NCBI RefSeq assembly: GCF_001424835.1
Contig: NZ_LMCQ01000024.1
Span: 150,204-214,203, forward strand
Length of the DNA stretch: 64,000 bases
From: Variovorax sp. Root318D1
GTDB lineage: Bacteria; Pseudomonadota; Gammaproteobacteria; Burkholderiales; Burkholderiaceae_C
Direction of reading: 5' to 3'
The notes under the pieces are model-generated. The model was given only the letters and a program-made list of their open reading frames with translations, was not told where the DNA came from and did no database searches. Each line of letters opens with the position of its first letter. The first letter of the stretch is position 1. The position numbers were made by a program, and so were the translations under genes. Positions 60,658 to 64,000 of the stretch are shown here, one piece after another.

Positions 60658-62643
60658 CTATCCCTTTTGCAGCCGCTCGATGGCTACCGCCAGGGCTGCC
60701 GGCTTGCCGGACAGCACGAGGGTGTCGCCGTCGCTCAGCACCGTGTCGTCGCTGAGTACTTGGGCCTGGCCGTTCTGGCGGCGCAGGCTGGCAACGCGCA
60801 CGCCCAACGATTCCAGTGCGATTCGCGCCAGGGTTTGGCCCACGGCGCGGGCGCCGGGGGTGAGGGTGAAGGTGTCGAGCCGCTCGTGGTCGATCTCGTC
60901 GGCGTTGTCATCGTCGGCGCCGTGGAAGTAGCCGCGCAGCAGGTTGTAGCGCGCATCGCGCTGGTCCTGCACCACGCGGATCACGCGTCGCATCGGCACG
61001 CCAACCAGTGCGAGCGCGTGGCTCGCAAGCATCAGCGAACCCTCGATGGCCTCGGGCACCACCTCGGTCGCACCGGCGGCTTGCAGCTTCTCCAGGTCGT
61101 GGTCGTCCTGCGTGCGCACGATCACCGGCACCTGCGGCGCATGGGCCCGGGTATTGGCCAGCACCTTCATGGCGGCCGGCACGTCGAGGTACGTCACAAC
61201 CACGGCGCTGGCGCGGGCCAGGCCGGCCGCCATCAGCGCCTGCAGCCGTGCCGCGTCGCCGAACACCACCGAGTCGCCGGCCGCGGCAGCTTGGCGCACG
61301 CGGTCGGGGTCGAGGTCGAGCGCCATGTACGGAATGCCTTCGTGCTCCAGGATGCGCGCCAGGTTCTGGCCGCAGCGTCCGTAGCCGCAAATGATCACGT
61401 GCTTCGCGGTATTGATGGTCTTGCGCGCGATGCTGGTCATCTGCAGCGATTGCTGGAGCCAGTCGCTCGCCACCAGCTTGCGCACGATGGCGTTGGTGTA
61501 CATCACGATGAATGGCGTGGCCAGCATCGACAGCACCATCGAGGCCAGCACCGGGTTGGCCAGCCACGGCGGCAGCAGGCTGCGCTCCTGCGCCAGCGTC
61601 AGCAGCACGAAGCCGAATTCGCCGGCCTGCGCCAGATACAGGCCGGTGCGCAACGACACCCCCGAGGTGGCGCCCAGCATCCGCGCCAGCACAGTCACCA
61701 GCACAAGCTTGAAGGCCAGCGGCAGCAGCAGCAGCACGGCCACCAAGAACCATCGGTCCACCACGATGTGCCAGTCGAGCGACATGCCCACCGTGATGAA
61801 AAAGAGACCCAGGAGCACATCGTGGAACGGACGGATGTCGGTCTCGACCTGGTGCTTGTATTCGGTTTCCGATACCAGCATGCCGGCGATGAAGGCGCCC
61901 AGCGCCAGGCTCAGGCCGGCCAGTTCGGTGAGCCACGCCAGGCCTAGGGTGATCAGCAGCACGTTCAGGATGAAGAGTTCCTCGCTGCGCCGGCGGGCCA
62001 CCAGGGTGAGCCACCAGCGCATGATGCGCGGCCCGCCGAAAAGCAGCACGCCGATCAGCAAGGTGGCTTTCACCATCGCGAAGCCGATGGCCTTGGCCAG
62101 CGCTTCGGGCGGTGCGCCAAGCGCAGGAATCAGCACCAGCAGAGGCACCACGGCCAAGTCCTGGAACAGCAGCACGCCCATCACGCGCCGGCCATGCTCG
62201 CTCTCGAGCTCGAGCCGCTCGGCCATCAGCTTGACCACGATCGCGGTGCTGCTCATGGTGAGCGCGCCCGACAACGCCAGCGCCGTCTGCCAGCCGAGCC
62301 GCCAGGCTGGCGGGAGCTGGGAGGCGATCAGAAGCGCGCCGGCGGTGGCGACGGTCATCGTCAGCAGCACCTGCAACAGGCCGAGTCCGAACACGTGCTT
62401 GCGCATGGCGCGCAGCTTGGGCAGGCTGAACTCCAGCCCGATCACGAACATCAGGAACACCACGCCGAACTCGCCCAGGTGCAGGATGGCTTCGGAGTTG
62501 TGCGCCAATCCCAGCGCATGAGGCCCGATCAGCACGCCGGCCGTCAGATAGCCGAGCATCGGCGGCAGTTTCAGCGAGCGGCAGACCACCACGCCGATGA
62601 CCGCGGCCAGCAAATACATCAGCGTGAGATCGAACGTAGACAT
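60658..62643 (-). CDS. Kef-type monovalent cation:proton antiporter (CPA2 with RCK domains)
   Basis: A 661-residue CPA2 protein. About 12 TM helices with EFGVVFLMFVIGLEFSLPKLR and the conserved LLFQDLAVVPLL occupy residues 1-390. A cytoplasmic RCK_N (Rossmann) domain with VIICGYGRCGQNLARIL follows, and an RCK_C (TrkA_C) domain ends the protein. This is the KefB/KefC/YbaL layout for K+/H+ antiport, likely gated by a nucleotide or glutathione adduct. Divergent from kdsD. Confidence 0.93.
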   Translation of the reverse strand: MSTFDLTLMYLLAAVIGVVVCRSLKLPPMLGYLTAGVLIGPHALGLAHNSEAILHLGEFGVVFLMFVIGLEFSLPKLRAMRKHVFGLGLLQVLLTMTVATAGALLIASQLPPAWRLGWQTALALSGALTMSSTAIVVKLMAERLELESEHGRRVMGVLLFQDLAVVPLLVLIPALGAPPEALAKAIGFAMVKATLLIGVLLFGGPRIMRWWLTLVARRRSEELFILNVLLITLGLAWLTELAGLSLALGAFIAGMLVSETEYKHQVETDIRPFHDVLLGLFFITVGMSLDWHIVVDRWFLVAVLLLLPLAFKLVLVTVLARMLGATSGVSLRTGLYLAQAGEFGFVLLTLAQERSLLPPWLANPVLASMVLSMLATPFIVMYTNAIVRKLVASDWLQQSLQMTSIARKTINTAKHVIICGYGRCGQNLARILEHEGIPYMALDLDPDRVRQAAAAGDSVVFGDAARLQALMAAGLARASAVVVTYLDVPAAMKVLANTRAHAPQVPVIVRTQDDHDLEKLQAAGATEVVPEAIEGSLMLASHALALVGVPMRRVIRVVQDQRDARYNLLRGYFHGADDDNADEIDHERLDTFTLTPGARAVGQTLARIALESLGVRVASLRRQNGQAQVLSDDTVLSDGDTLVLSGKPAALAVAIERLQKG

Positions 62644-62730
62644 GGTCGGATGCTAGAGCAATGTCCATGCCCCGCGCGTGCCGCTTTCCCTTGGCGACCG
62701 GCCAGGGCGGCCGGCCCGTAAAATCCTGCG

Positions 62731-63729
62731 ATGAGTTCAGCTCCCCTGCCCCCCGTGGTCGATGCCGACGCGATCCTTGCGCGCGCTCGCGCCACCTTCG
62801 ACATCGAGTCCGACGCCGTGCTCGGCCTCAAGTCGCGCGTGGGCCCGAGCTTCGTCGACGCCGTGCGCAAGATCCTCGAAGTGCGCGGCCGCGTGGTCGT
62901 CATGGGCATGGGCAAGAGCGGCCACGTGGGCCGCAAGATCGCCGCGACCCTGGCCTCCACGGGCACGCCGGCCATGTTCGTCCATCCGGCCGAGGCCAGC
63001 CACGGCGATCTCGGCATGATCAAGGCGGTCGACCTGGTGCTGGCCATCTCCAACAGCGGCGAGGTCGACGAGCTCACCGTGATCCTGCCGGTGGTCAAGC
63101 GCCAGGGCGTGCCCCTGATCGCCATGACCGGCCGCGTCGATTCCACCCTGGCGCGCCACGCTGACATCGTCATCGACGCCGGCGTTGCCAAGGAGGCCTG
63201 CCCACTCAACCTCGCCCCCACCGCGAGCACCACCGCCCAGATGGCGATGGGCGACGCGCTGGCGGTGGCGCTGCTCGATGCGCGCGGCTTCGGCTCCGAA
63301 GACTTCGCGCGTTCGCACCCCGGCGGCGCGCTGGGCCGCAAGCTGCTCACCCACGTGGCCGACGTGATGCGCTCGGGCGACGAAGTGCCGCGCGTCGCCC
63401 CCACCGCCACGCTCAGCGAACTGATGCGAGAGATGAGTTCCAAAGGCCTGGGTGCCACCGCGGTGGTCGACGCCGACGGCCGGGCCATCGGCATCTTCAC
63501 CGACGGCGACCTGCGCCGGCAGGTCGAGACCGGCGGCGACCTGCGCGGCCTGACGGCTGCCGACGTGATGCACTCCAGTCCACGCACGCTGCGCGCCGAT
63601 GCATTGGCAGTCGAGGCGGCCGAGCTGATGGAAGAACACCGCATCACCAGCGTTCTCATCGTCGACCCCTCGGGGCAGTTGATCGGCGCGCTCACCATCA
63701 ACGACCTGATGCGTGCGAAGGTCATCTGA
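62731..63729 (+). CDS. kdsD: D-arabinose 5-phosphate isomerase KdsD
   Basis: KdsD (332 aa) converts ribulose 5-phosphate to arabinose 5-phosphate for Kdo (LPS core) synthesis. A SIS domain (VVVMGMGKSGHVGRKIAATLASTGTPA, SNSGEVDEL) is followed by a pair of CBS domains. Its stop overlaps the start of kdsC by TGATG, the usual pairing. Confidence 0.95.
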   Translation: MSSAPLPPVVDADAILARARATFDIESDAVLGLKSRVGPSFVDAVRKILEVRGRVVVMGMGKSGHVGRKIAATLASTGTPAMFVHPAEASHGDLGMIKAVDLVLAISNSGEVDELTVILPVVKRQGVPLIAMTGRVDSTLARHADIVIDAGVAKEACPLNLAPTASTTAQMAMGDALAVALLDARGFGSEDFARSHPGGALGRKLLTHVADVMRSGDEVPRVAPTATLSELMREMSSKGLGATAVVDADGRAIGIFTDGDLRRQVETGGDLRGLTAADVMHSSPRTLRADALAVEAAELMEEHRITSVLIVDPSGQLIGALTINDLMRAKVI

Positions 63730-64000
63730 TGCCGCTCGACTTCCAGGCCGAGACCTTGCTCGCTGCGCAAGACGCGCGCATTGCGTTCTTCGACATCGAC
63801 GGCGTGCTGACCGATGGCGGCGTCTATTTCACTGAGCACGGCGAAACCCTCAAGCGCTTCAGCATCCTCGACGGCTACGGCCTCAAGCTGTTGCGACTGG
63901 CCGGCATCACGCCCGCGGTGATCACCGGGCGAGATTCGAAGCCGCTGCGCGTGCGGCTCGAGGCGCTCGGCATCGAGCATGTGCGCTACGGCACCGAAGA
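63729..64000 (+). CDS. kdsC: 3-deoxy-D-manno-octulosonate 8-phosphate phosphatase KdsC, N-terminal part
   Basis: The first 90 codons of a HAD-type phosphatase, cut by the right edge. The DxDGVLTDG motif reads FFDIDGVLTDGGVYF and FSILDGYGLKLLRLAGI follows, diagnostic for KdsC, which dephosphorylates Kdo-8-P. It overlaps kdsD by one base (TGATG). Confidence 0.93.
   Translation, partial: MPLDFQAETLLAAQDARIAFFDIDGVLTDGGVYFTEHGETLKRFSILDGYGLKLLRLAGITPAVITGRDSKPLRVRLEALGIEHVRYGTE

Noticed and set aside
1..64000. tRNA, rRNA, CRISPR, insertion sequence or prophage
   Set aside because: None seen: no cloverleaf-like motifs, no regularly spaced repeats, no transposase or integrase products.

Overview
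This window is a GC-rich, densely coded chromosomal segment from a betaproteobacterium of the order Burkholderiales, most likely family Comamonadaceae and Variovorax-like. That placement rests on gene content, gene order and protein style and was not confirmed by any search. The window holds the replication and segregation neighbourhood of the chromosome: parB, parA, rsmG and mnmG at 0.3-6.1 kb with two parS sites; gyrB, dnaN and dnaA (leftward) at 49-54.6 kb; and rpmH, rnpA, yidD, yidC and mnmE (rightward) at 54.9-59 kb. There are no tRNAs, rRNAs, insertion sequences, prophages or CRISPR arrays that I can see.

Layout. 0-6.1 kb: lipoprotein fragment, parB, a small hydrolase, parA, a LysE exporter, rsmG, mnmG. 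6.3-7.5 kb: transglutaminase-like protein and a small membrane protein. 7.7-13.2 kb: metabolic genes (glutathione transferase, enoyl-CoA hydratase, AtuA-like protein, Old Yellow Enzyme, VOC/DUF4440 fusion). 13.2-15.3 kb: two-component system. 15.4-18.4 kb: hydrolase, acyl carrier protein, ketosynthase and acetyltransferase. 18.4-21.4 kb: copper module copA / copZ-cueR. 22.4-22.9 kb: a 525 bp non-coding region with two perfect DnaA boxes and a CTA-repeat/AT-rich block, an origin-like element.

22.9-35.6 kb is the most interesting part. CreB/CreC are encoded at 22.9-25.2 kb. A leftward run follows: creD, then PBP1A, then a membrane-anchored protein. Divergent from creD is a rightward operon: a VIT/VWA protein with a PEP-CTERM sorting signal, an exosortase with its Cys-Arg-His triad, an EpsI-like protein, a peptidoglycan glycosyltransferase with a long AsmA-like N-terminal part, and a GNAT protein. 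The divergent promoter region carries an exact CreB tag, TTCAC-N6-TTCAC (29857-29872). I infer a cell-wall-stress-controlled envelope protein-sorting system joined to peptidoglycan synthesis.

35.7-46.9 kb: pirin, flavodoxin-like reductase, Spy/CpxP-like protein, the EEP-clsB-ybhN phospholipid cluster, a phasin behind a perfect 19 bp palindrome, a membrane metallophosphoesterase and two tandem paralogous secreted proteins. 47.0-49.1 kb: a lower-GC islet of poorly known genes (DUF1266, a membrane protein, a lipoprotein) next to gyrB. 59-64 kb: a cNMP-binding protein, a zinc-ribbon membrane protein, a Kef-type antiporter, kdsD and the start of kdsC.
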